A stretch of DNA of 64,000 nucleotides from Hericium rajendrae (taxonomy: Eukaryota > Basidiomycota > Agaricomycetes > Russulales > Hericiaceae). The stretch is taken from positions 62,001 through 126,000 of the forward strand of contig CM065885.1 in the NCBI GenBank assembly GCA_033439255.1, given 5' to 3'. Made by a program: the position numbers and the translations under genes. The notes beneath the pieces are model-generated. The model saw only the letters and a program-made list of their open reading frames with translations. It did no database searches and was not told the DNA's origin. Shown piece by piece: positions 46,037 to 56,050 of the stretch (the stretch's first letter is position 1; each line of letters opens with the position of its first letter).

Positions 46037-49000
46037 TCAACTAGTGTGGCGCATGCCCATGGCTTCCGAAAACTTGTCGTGCTTGGCCTTGACCAAGCCC
46101 TTTGTGAGTACGTCCGCGACCTGGTCGTCCATAGGTATGTACTGCAAGTTTATTGCTCCCGCCTCCACCTTCTCCCTTAGGAAGTGGTAATGCATGTCGA
46201 TGTGCTTCATTCGTGCGTGGAATGCCGGGTTCCGCACTATCGCCATTGCTGATTGGTTGTCCATGAGGAGGAGCGTTGCCGTCTTGCACGGTCATCCGAT
46301 TTCGCCCAGGAAGGTGCGTAGCCATGTGGCTTCTTTTGCTGCATGCGTGGCCGCGATGTATTCGGCCTCGGTGCTGGATAGTGCGGTCATGTTCTGCTTC
46401 TTCGAGCTCCAGCTGACAGCTCCTCCAGCCAATAGGAAGGTGTATCCTGAAATGGAATGCCTGTCGTTCACATCGCCTGCCCAATCAGCATCCACGTATC
46501 CGGTGAGTTCCCATGGCTTTTTCCCATCAAAGACTAGCTGATAATCAGCAGTGCCTCAAAGGTACTTGAACGCACGTACGAGCGCGCACTGGTGAGCCTC
46601 TCCCGGTTTTGCCATGTGCTGGCTCAGCACACCGACGGTGTACGCGAGGTCCGGGCGCGTCCCCAGCATAGCGTACATCAGCGAGCCAATGCCGCTTTGG
46701 TACGTGAGGACGTCGACTTCAGGTGAGTCAACCTTTGCCATGTGCTCGTTCGCGAGCACCGGAGTTGCGATGGGGCATGTGTCCGAGTAGCCCGCGCGTT
46801 TGAGGATTTCCTCGACGTATCGGCACTGCGAGAGCGCGATCGTGCGGGCGTTCCGGTCGCGGATGACTTCGAGTCCAAGGACCCAGTGCACCTCGCCCAG
46901 ATCTGACATATTGAACAGGTGTTTCAGCGCCTCCTTGGCCTCAAGGAGCGCATCCATCGAGTTGGAGACGAAGATGATGTCGTTGACGTAGATGGCGGCA
47001 TAGAGGATTGTGCTGTCCTCGCGAGCCCACTTCGTGAAGAATGAGTGGTCGGAGTCGATGCGAGTGTATCTGAGCTTCTCGAATTCACTCTTGATGCGTA
47101 AGTACCACACTCGGCCTGCCTGCTTGAGCCCATAGACTGACTTGATGAGCTTCCAGACTTTGCCTTCCGGCACGCCAAATCCTGCAGGTGGCTGGAGGTA
47201 AATTTCCTCTTCAAGCTCACCGTGTAGGTACACGGTCTTGACGTCCATCTGGTGGACTTCGAGATCTTCCTTGGCGGCAAGTGCGAGTAGTGTGCGTAGG
47301 GAGGTGAACTTGACGACGGGGGCAAATGTCTCATCGAAGTCGATTCCTTCGACTTGAGTGAACCCCTTCGCAACGAGCCTCACCTTGTACTTCTCGACTT
47401 CACCGTTGGGGCCTCGCTTGATGCAGAAGACCCACTTGCTGTTGACGACCTTGCGGTCATGCAGTTGGTCAACTTCTTCGTACACGCCCATCTGCTTGAA
47501 GGAGTGGAGCTCCTCGTTGCAGGCTGCGAGCCATTCGGCTGCATCAGGGCACGATATCGCCTCCTTGTAGGTGAGTGGATCACCGTTAGAGTCTGCGCGT
47601 GCAGAGTTGACATGCTCTTCGGCCGGCGGAGCACCCGCTGGCTGAGGGAGCGTCTTCTTGTTATACGACGTGATGCGATAGCATGCATCGTCATCGGCGA
47701 CTGGTGCGTGTGCGTTGCGTGTGGAGCGTCGAAGTTGGGGGGCTGCAGGCAGCACCGTGTGCGATACGGCTGGATGTTCGTCGGCGTCCAAGAGCTCCGT
47801 GACTTCAGCCTCGGAGTCTGCGGACTCTGGCATGACGGGCGCTATGATTCCTTCCCCTCCAGACATGTCGAACTCGGGGTCAACTTCGATCTGGACATGC
47901 TCGAGGTGCTCGTGGTTCGGTGTCTCCTCGAAGATGACGTCCTGTGACTCGATGATGCACCCCATAGGGCGATGTATGAGGCGGTATGCCTTGCGGTGCT
48001 TGGCGTAGCCAATGAACATGCAGATGAGGGACTTGGGGTCGAGCTTGCAGTGGTGGCTGTCTGGGATATGGACGAACGCGCGGCACCCGAAGGTGCAGAT
48101 GAGCGAGACGTCGGGCTTGTTGCCCGTCCAAGCTTCATGCAGCGTGACATTGGTGGCAAGAGAGCGCATGGGGACCATGTTGTGGATGTACGTTGCGTAC
48201 TCGACGGCGTCGAACCAGAAAGACTTGGGGAGCCCTGAGTCTTCTAGCATGGGACGTGCCATCTCCATGACTGTGCGGTTGAAGCGCTCCGAGACACCGT
48301 TGAACTCTGGAGAGTCAGCAGTGGTGGTCTCGTGCCTGATGCCCTTGTCGTGAAGGAACTGGCGGACTTCGCGTGAGACATATTCGCCTCCGCTGTCGCT
48401 GCGCAGAACCTTGAGTTTGCGACCGGATTCGAGTTCCGCCGCTGCGACAAAAGCCTTGAGGTGCTCGAGGACGTCGCTCTTGTGTCGGATGCCGTCAACT
48501 GCAGCCTTGCACGAGTAGTCGTCGATCCAGGACACAAAATAATTAAATCCCTGACGGGATTGTGTCTGCATGGGACCGCACACGTCCGAGAATAGGCGGC
48601 CGAGTGGTTCAGTCACTCGCGTGTTGGTCGTCTTTGGGACGTCTTCGCGGGACTGCTTCCCCTTAATGCAGGGAGCGCAGGTGCCTAGGGCCTTGCAGCT
48701 GGCGGAGCCCACAATATCCATGCCCGTGACCATACTCTTCTTTACCATCTGCAGCACGGAGTCGGTATTGATGTGGCCAAGGCGGTGGTGCCAGGTTTGC
48801 AGGTCCACGCGTGCAACTTTCGTCCGAGCCACAAATGCGGTAAGGTTGGTTGGGTCGGTGCCAGGCTCGGCGATAGTGATGTGGGTGGCTTCTGGAATCT
48901 CTGATCGAGCATTGATGATATAGAGATTATCCTCAAGGCAGCCTTCGCAGGTGAGTGTGCCTTGCTGATCATAGATCTCGCAGGATGACTCCAAGAACTG

Positions 49001-49415
49001 GACGCACATGCCGCAGCAGGTGATCTGCAAAACTGAGATCAGGTTGCCGTGGAGATCCAGGACATAAAGTGCATCAGAGAGGACGACTTTGTGCCATTCG
49101 CCTTTGGCCTGCATGAGGACCGGGATGCACCCGACGCCGTAGGCATCGATAGACGAGTTGTTGCCAAGCCAGACTTTGCGCGGGGTATTGAACGCCTGGT
49201 ACGTCGTGAACCAATCGCGGACGCAGCTCATAATTTGTGAGGTGCCCGAGTCGACGAGCCATCAGGTCGTCAGGTCGGGGCGCTTTGCCAGAGCATCAGC
49301 TGATGCTTTGAAGATGCGAATGGCGCTGTCGTTGGGTTCGCGAACCATCACAACTTTCGCAACAGCGTCGCCTGCCGGTGTCGTGGCGAAAGCTGTGAAG
49401 TATGGTGTTAGGGAA
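46037..49415 (-). pseudogene. Copia pol (protease, integrase, RT, RNase H), inactivated
   Basis: Order on the minus strand: protease (LVDSGTSQIMS); integrase zinc finger HHRLGHINTDS..C..C; integrase core (VSWIDDYS, LRSDSGGEYV, NGVSERFNRTVM); reverse transcriptase (DVKTVYLHGELEE, IYVNDIIF); RNase H (GYVDADWAGD, SSTEAEYIA, NQSAMAI). The D,D-E order places integrase before RT, which defines Copia. In-frame stops lie at 49262-49264, 46556-46558 and 46292-46294. The RT box reads YVND where YVDD is the rule, removing a catalytic aspartate. The upstream limit is set by the insertion separating it from gag. Confidence 0.9.
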
Positions 49416-49639
49416 CACTGGTTGGGTTGGGTATTCACAGTTTCCTAGGTACTATCAGGTTTTCCACTTTCCCGGATGTATCTAGTTGTTCGGGAGGATT
49501 CTTGTTTTCTCAAATAGACTTATTTGATTCTCAATCAAAGTTGCTGTAAGGAGTGTACTGGAAGGTTAGAGGTTTGCACAATGAGAACAGAGGATGGAGA
49601 AGGAGGTGACAGAGGGGAGGGATTGCTGATGATGACGGC

Positions 49640-49868
49640 AGGTCTACTGATGGTGATGAAAGGACTACTGACGGTGACGAAGGGACTACTGACGGTGACG
49701 AAGGGACTACTGATGGTGACGAAGGGACTTCTGACGGTGACGAAGGGACTACTGACGGTGATGAAGGGACTACTGACGGTGACGAAGGGACTACTGACGG
49801 TGACGAAGGGACTACTGACGGTGACGAAGGGACTACTGACGGTGACGAAAGGACTACTGACGGTGACA
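49640..49868. repeat. 21-bp minisatellite open on both strands
   Basis: About eleven units of GGTGACGAAGGGACTACTGAC. On the plus strand it encodes VTKGLLT repeats (frame 49524-49925) and on the minus strand SPSVVPS repeats (49531-49878). The 21-bp unit keeps both frames open. Coding function is doubtful. Confidence 0.8.
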
Positions 49869-50967
49869 ATAGTGACAAATAACTATTTGGCTGATGGAGA
49901 AGCTGAGTCTACAGCCATAAGCTAGTTCTGGACTTGCAAGCAGAGTGAGTCTATACTGAGACTGCACTTAAGTTGCCCTGACACAGAAAAGCAGGGAAGG
50001 AGAGAGGAGAGAGAGAGAAAGGAGATGAAAGTTGAGTTCAAGGGGTACTTTCCTGAATTGCCTTTTACAGAACAGAGTCCAAATCCTTATATACCCCTAG
50101 GGGTTGTGGGAAAGACCTGCTTAATATGTACATGACTATCTACTGCTGTGCTAAATTAACTAAGGCTGTACTACTAATATACAATTCTGAATTTAATAAG
50201 TTACTTTCTATTCACTTTTTCAAGGCTGTTCTGCTTATAAATCTGCTTGCTGTGCTTCTATTAATACACCTTCAGGCTTACCAATGCCTTCAGTAGTATT
50301 TTCCCTATTTATCCTGAATTATCCATTGAGATGTGCATTGCTTTTAGGGCTGTGCATTCTAATGAGGCTATGCTGGGCTGTACTTGCATGGCATCAGGGC
50401 TGTGTCTGCATTGCATTGCTTCATAGCCCTTAATGTGGGTGAGGCTGTGACAAAATATCTCCAGGGAATAAGTTGAGATTTTCCCTTAAATAAATATTTT
50501 CTCCAGGTCACTCCAGCCAGGCCATCAAGTATAGGCATAACAGGCTGCGTCGAATATTCTATACCAAGCTCTGCATGATGTATAGTATGTGCGTGCAAAT
50601 CATAGCTGAAGTATCATAGTAGTAAGTTCGTGGATGCGAGGTAAGGGAGATGCGAACACTTGTAAACTATCTGTATCTGTCAACAAGGTGGCATAGACCG
50701 AACATGGGCAAAGACGAATGAAATGGAATTTAAGTGTGCAGAGGGAGGAAATAGCTTGCGCACGAAGATCGACGAGTTGGGAAGGAGAGTGGGGATGATG
50801 GCTTGATACGATGGTGATGCGACAGAGATACGACAAACGAGCGACAACGATGTGATAGCAAGGGAGAGGTCATAAGGGCATAATGCGAATGAAGGAAAAA
50901 GAGTCCATGTCCCCACACACCTAACGAGCATGCTTCACATTCCCGGTGAAGCTGCTAATCCTATTCT

Positions 50968-51807
50968 TCAGAGACGATACTTCTGTCTTCCCGTTAAAAT
51001 CCCAATCCTGGAAGCCCAACGGCGTAGCTCGAGTATCTTCTCGTAATCCTCGGGATCGACATGGGCAGGAAGATCGTACTGGCGACCGTAGATCTGCTTG
51101 TCACCCGATGGATCGAAGGACTCATGAAGATCGAGGATGGAGCGGCGAAGGAAGAAGGAGGTGATGGGACGGTACCAAGGCAGTTGGCTCCAGATAAGCG
51201 GAACAACGAGCTGTATGTTCTTCAACTCATGATCGAAGGCATCCTCACGTTCTGCCCAGAAATGAACCCAGGTCATCCCAACATGGTGGATGCCGCTGAT
51301 ACGGGCACGTGCGATCAGGGTTCCTTCTGGGTGCTTGAGCACCAGCTCGATGAGGAGCCCCTTACAGACTAGGAATGGAGGGCGTTGAGTAACAAACCAG
51401 TTCGTCGAATAGGCTGGATAGTAAGCGTCCACCGGCAAGTGCCTGTATAGGGTGGGAAAGGAGAATTCGTCCTTGTCGGCGAGGTCGTTGATAATTTGGA
51501 GGGGGGATGAGGGACGAGGGGATGGGGTGCGAGGGGGGAGGGCATGTTCATCCAGTGGGACTGCGTTGCCCAACTGCTGCCACGAGGCTGGGCACACAGC
51601 ACTGACAGAGGCATCACTGGTGATTGATATTCTTGGAACAAGCTGAATGGGCTGCACGTCTGAGGGGTCCAAATTGGGAAAGGAATCACGTGTATATTCT
51701 CGCGTCACCCGGACCTCTGCTGGTTTTTCATCAAAGACATGGCCAAGTAGCGGGGAGTATGTGTGAGGATTGAGGGAGGAGTGGCGGAGACGAAGGCAGC
51801 TGAACAT
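50968..51807 (-). CDS. Unrecognised 279-residue ORF in the insertion
   Basis: One uninterrupted frame with protein-like composition throughout: a Pro/Ser-rich segment in the middle (PPRTPSPRPSSP), then a structured-looking half (FPTLYRHLPVDAYYPAYS, RISGIHHVGMTWVHFWAE, YDLPAHVDPEDYEKI). No transposase, reverse transcriptase or enzyme motif is recognised. It sits between gag and pol but is not part of Copia. It could be captured host sequence or the gene of a non-autonomous element. Expression is untested. Confidence 0.45.
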   Translation of the reverse strand: MFSCLRLRHSSLNPHTYSPLLGHVFDEKPAEVRVTREYTRDSFPNLDPSDVQPIQLVPRISITSDASVSAVCPASWQQLGNAVPLDEHALPPRTPSPRPSSPLQIINDLADKDEFSFPTLYRHLPVDAYYPAYSTNWFVTQRPPFLVCKGLLIELVLKHPEGTLIARARISGIHHVGMTWVHFWAEREDAFDHELKNIQLVVPLIWSQLPWYRPITSFFLRRSILDLHESFDPSGDKQIYGRQYDLPAHVDPEDYEKILELRRWASRIGILTGRQKYRL

Positions 51808-54088
51808 GGTTGTGGCAAGGGTGCTACTTTGGCAAGCGTTCTTCTAATATTGCTCTCGCTTCCAGTTTTTGTAAGTGTTTTTCCCTGGATCTCAGATTGG
51901 GCGCCTATGGTAAGTTAATAGCAATCAGATTCTCAGACTTGTGCCGAGACCTGTACTCAATATCATACTCACTCTCAATGTAACAGCTCATGGGATGTCA
52001 AAACGGGTCTGCTGCTAGATATATCATGTCATTGTCCAAACCGAGTTTGGGCACGACACCGGGGCCTTGGAACTGGAGGAAGGTTTATTGTTCTTCTCCT
52101 TTTCCTTGAGCTTTTGACACTCGTCCCTGGTATGTTCCTTTGCCTTGCAGAACTTGCAATAGACCTTCGGTTTTCCAGACCCGCCGCTGGGGGATCCACC
52201 GGAGGGGCCCTTGGAGAAGTTCTTGCTGCCGGAAGAGCGTGCGAGGAAGGCGGTGATCGCTGCGGACTCGCGGTGGCGCTGCTCTTCCTGCATAACCTGC
52301 GTCGTGACATTATCAATGTCAAGTGATTGCGCAGAGGTGAGGATCGTCTTCAGGGTGTCGTAGGAAGGGGGGAGGGACAATATGAGGGCGACAGCGATGA
52401 GCTTGTCGTCGAGTTTGTTGCCGAGCGCCGTGAGCGTGTGTCCGATGCGGCACATGCCATTAATTTGCGGCTCGAGGGGGGCGTCGTCTGTGAACGTGCT
52501 CCGAAAGAGCTCACCAATGAGGTAAGTGATTCGCTGTTCACCTTTGCCCTCGTACCGCTCGCTCAACTTCTTCCAGGCCACTTCTGCCGTTGTCGTGTCC
52601 AGCACGGTGTTTAAGGGTTCCTCGTTGAGCGTGAGGCAAATCTGCGCTCGCGCGTCACGATTTCTGGTGCACCAGGCTTCCTTATCTTTTTTGGTAGCCG
52701 GTTCCTTCTCGGTTCCCTCCACTATCACCCATAGTCTGCGGACTTCAAGGACCATCTTGGTCCTGAACTTCCAAGACATGTAATTACTGCCATCGTCCAC
52801 GAGGAATCATCTGAAAAAATGGAATTTTATATAGCTGCAGGCTAAGTTATGGGTGCTATTATTGAACTATCAGAGCTATGTAGTTTGCTTATCCAGCTAT
52901 GTAGAGCTATGAGAGCTTCCATAGCTTCTATAGCTACCTGTGCCAGTTATATAGTCTACCATAGCTTCCATAGACAGCAGTTTGAAATATATAGTACTAT
53001 TGTACCTAGTAAGATGAGCTATGAGTACTATTAGTACTACTAGTACTATGTCAAGTCACCCAGGTACTTTGGTGCAAAATATTCAAAGTCAAAATTTCTT
53101 ATATTCAGTATGATTCTACTACAGAACAAGTACACTACAAGTATAAATACTGCAGGCATGCACACCATGTACAGGTAGGGCCACGCACAGGCACAAGCAC
53201 ACTGATGGACTGCGACAAGGTGCACACACCCACGAGGCACGGCGCAGCGCGGCAGTCGTGTACGACGCGGCAGTCGGGCGCGAAGAGCGGCGGGCCCGTG
53301 TGAGAGGCGCACGGGGGGGAGAGCGAGGGGGGGCGAGATGTCGGTGGGCGGCTAGAGGTGCCGCACTCGGGGTAGCGGGGCGCGCGTGCGAGGCATGGAG
53401 GCGAGGCGCGAGGCGTCGAAGGTGGCGCGAAGTGGGGACCGGCAGCGGGCCCATGTGTAGGCGCGGGAGGCGGGCGTGCGGGGAATGCGCGACGTGGCAG
53501 AGCCCGTGCGCGACGTGGCAGGCCCGCGCGCCGGAGGCGAGGTACTGGGGACGTGCGATGCGCGGCGGGCGTGTGCGAGACGTCGGCAGGCCGCGCGAGG
53601 CCCGCGCGAGACTCGCGGGGCGGCGCAAGGCATGCGGTGGGCGCACGAGGCCCGTGGGGTGTGCGCGTCGCGGGCTCCGCGCGCGAGGCTCCTGGCAGCG
53701 CGCTCGCAGTCCGTTCGTGGCTGCGGTCGTGCGTGCGCGGACCTGACCATACACAGGGGCGCGGACGTGGTCGCGGAGCCGTGTCCGTCCATCCGTGCGC
53801 TGGCGCGGACGTGCGGGGCTGCCCGTGCACCTATGGGGCCGTGCGCGGGCAAACCGGTGCGGGTGCGGGTGCACTGGCAGCCGTATGCGGGCGTTGCGGC
53901 AACGCACGGCGCCGATGACGTGTCGGGTGCGGCGGGGGCGCGAGGATGGCGACGGGATGTGGTGGGGTGTGGAAATGACGGCGGCGGCGGCGGCGGGGAC
54001 GAGGACGGCGACGGGGTGAGCAGGACGGTGGGCGCGGGCTGTTGGAGCCACGCGGCGATGCGCAGGAGGCGGAGCGAGGCGCGCTGAA

Positions 54089-54476
54089 CGAGTCTCGTTG
54101 CCGTGGCAACGAGACTCGAGGACGTCGTCGTCCGCGTTATCGAGGGAATGGGGCAGGTGTGGTGTGGTGAGCGTCGGCGCGGGGTATGGTAGCGTGTCGT
54201 GCGGAGGTGGAGGTGACTGGCTAGGCAGAGAAATAAAAGAAAACGAGTATCACTCGTGCAGAGCACGAGCGATACTCGTTTTATTAGCACGGTACAACGA
54301 TAAGAGAGACCGTGCTTACTTACCTGAATGCCCTCAGCCCGGCTCCTAACCCTTCTGACTGCAAAGCGATGCGAACCGTCGAGTGCGGAGAGAGGAAGTA
54401 CGGGTTGGAGACGAGAGAGGAGGGAGTGATGAGGTGGAAAGCGCAAGTCGCGCTTCAGCCAGGACTCGACTTGCGC
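54089..54476. repeat. Cluster of three hairpins
   Basis: 54089-54118 is a 30-bp palindrome with perfect 14-bp arms CGAGTCTCGTTGCC. 54241-54281 has arms AAACGAGTATC plus a second paired block CTCGTGC. 54441-54476 has perfect 10-bp arms GCGCAAGTCG with a 16-nt loop. All three lie in the GC-rich half of the gag-nested element. Confidence 0.75.
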
Positions 54477-54715
54477 GGTCAAGTTCTTTCGGGCACAACA
54501 AATCGAATAAATCGATTTTAAATCAGAAAAAAAGACTAGTATTATAGAATGTACATAAAACAATATCGCATGAGAAACGATCGTAGATAATGTACCGTAG
54601 GCCACTGGCCAGCGAAGACAACTTACTCGGATCTGGCAGTTAGCCTCTGTTGCGGAGCCCGGCAACCTTCGGCCCGGCGCTCGGCAGCCACGTTTCGGGC
54701 CCCGCTCGCAACGCC

Positions 54716-54723
54716 TATATAAG
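54716..54723 (+). promoter_or_regulatory. TATA box inside the nested element
   Basis: TATATAAG is followed by a pyrimidine-rich initiator-like stretch (CTCTCTCTCTTTAACC) about 30 nt downstream. The sequence beyond has no ORF over 800 bp, so any transcript would be non-coding. Confidence 0.45.
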
Positions 54724-55720
54724 GCATGCGCGATGCGCGTCCTCTCTCTCTCTTTAACCCCCACCATCTTCCGCTTTTATGGCCTCTTGCTCTTGTCTTC
54801 TAAGCCTTTAAGGTAAAGTCTCTTATGTTTCTTATGTTTCTTATGTTTCTTATGTTTCTAATACTAATGTTCTTATGTTTCTAGTTAATTTCGCTTTTTT
54901 GTAGTCACAGTAGGCCTTGTAAGATAAGTTTTCTTATCTTTATTATTTTCTTAGCCTGATGTTCTTATATCTGTAGTTCATTTTCGCTTTTTGTAATCTC
55001 AGTATATTTTTCCTGTTATCTTATCTCTTTTATTCTTTTATCTTATCTTTTATCTTATCTTAACATCTTATCTTATCTCCTTGGTGTTATCTCTATCATA
55101 AATTTGTATTAAATTATATTTATATAATGACTTATATAGTTTGTATTATTGTTATAAAATACCTAATAAGATTTATATTGCTTTGCTCTTCTTGATGGTT
55201 TGATTGTGCTATAACATTAAGTATAAATTTGAGATAATTGAGATAAATAAAATATAGTGTAGAAAGTTAGCATAGTCTTGATAATCTGAGATAACATAAC
55301 TAGTATTCATACAGTCTGTAGTGTGAATAGTATATATATCACATATAGTTAGTATAGCTCTCATAGCTACTTTATACTATGATAGCTATCATAGCTATCA
55401 TAGCTCTCTATAGCTGTCCTATTTGGCTCTATAGCTTTACATAGATGACCTCATAGCTATATAGAGGTATGAAGAAAAGGAGACAGCTATGGAGCTATGA
55501 GAACTATGTAATCAATATAGTCATATATAGCTCTAACAGTTTTCTCAGATGATGGTACGTCGTAGAGACGGTTTGGCAGCTGAGGGGTAGTGAGCGACGG
55601 CGCATCCGCGGACGGCATCAGAGAGGGGGCTTTCGCGGTGGTGCTACCCATGGTCGATTAATTTGAAGGTACGTTGATTAAACTGTGTTGGGGCTCAGTT
55701 CAAGACCAGGTCTCATAATC

Positions 55721-56017
55721 TATTGCAGGGCAACGAGCAGAGCGATTAGCGACTGTGAGGGAATAATAGATCTATTCTCAGTATCTCGGATAGAGTACTG
55801 CGAGACTGTAAGTAAATACCTGCGAGGGAATAATAGATATATTCTACAGGTAAAATCAGCCTCGGAACGAAGGGGGAATAAAGTAGGTACTGACCTTAGT
55901 ATCTCGGATAGAGTACTGAGGGAAGGGGAGAAAGAAAAGTTTTCGTAAGATAACTATGCAGTCCGAGTTCATCACATGATCACGGCACATTGCGCACGTT
56001 GACTCTTTACTACAACA
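55721..56017 (-). repeat. Copia 5' LTR
   Basis: Direct repeat of 45733-46029, 297 bp. About 10 differences lie mainly at C/T and G/A positions, several clustered at the CpG-rich end near 55980-56000. Confidence 0.93.
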
Positions 56018-56050
56018 CTCCTTTGATGAGTCGTTCTTTTCCCTCTCGCC

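Larger units (their letters stand above)
49416..52020. mobile_element. Putative nested insertion between gag and pol
   Basis: In Copia elements gag runs directly into protease. Here about 2.6 kb of unrelated sequence intervenes, with its own base composition, a 21-bp minisatellite, AT-rich stretches and a 279-residue frame. Exact ends and target duplication could not be identified; the limits given are where gag-like and pol-like reading stops. Confidence 0.4.
52811..55548. mobile_element. 2.74-kb element of unknown class nested in gag
   Basis: The ends are imperfect inverted repeats starting CTGARAAAA, both followed within 30 bp by a TATATAGC motif. Flanking 5-mers ATCAT (52806-52810) and ATGAT (55549-55553) look like a target duplication with one change. 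Subterminal AGCTAT-type repeats occur at both ends (52868-52972 and 55330-55480). Inside is a GC-rich block (about 53150-54480) with a 471-residue low-complexity Arg/Pro/Ala minus-strand frame (53352-54767), a hairpin cluster, a plus-strand TATA box and an AT-rich coding-free half. No transposase is recognised. Confidence 0.6.
52024..55651 (-). pseudogene. Copia gag split by a 2.74-kb insertion
   Basis: The N-terminus is at 55554-55651 (ATG 55651, TTPQLPNRLYDVPS) and the rest at 52024-52810 (DDGSNYMSWKFRTKMVLEVR, the UBN2-type capsid region). It ends in a CCHC zinc knuckle CKFCKAKEHTRDEC and a Ser-rich tail. Between the parts lies an insertion bounded by ATCAT/ATGAT. The two parts read together in one frame when the insertion and one 5-bp repeat are ignored, which shows the break is due to insertion alone. 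Confidence 0.8.
45733..56017 (-). mobile_element. Complete Ty1/Copia retrotransposon, 10.3 kb, with nested insertions
   Basis: Identical-length 297-bp LTRs (45733-46029 and 55721-56017) bound the element. On the minus strand they start TGTTGTAG and end CAATA. The 5-bp duplication CTCCT (45728-45732 and 56018-56022) proves a single insertion event. gag starts at 55651 and pol ends at 46037. The LTRs differ at about 10 sites, nearly all transitions, so insertion is fairly recent. gag is broken by a 2.74-kb element, and gag and pol are separated by another insertion of about 2.6 kb. Pol contains stops and an altered catalytic residue, so it cannot move by itself. Confidence 0.93.

Noticed and set aside
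53352-54767. 471-residue Arg/Pro/Ala-rich minus-strand frame
   Set aside because: GC-rich low-complexity sequence keeps several frames open at once; no motif. Treated as a composition artefact inside the nested element.
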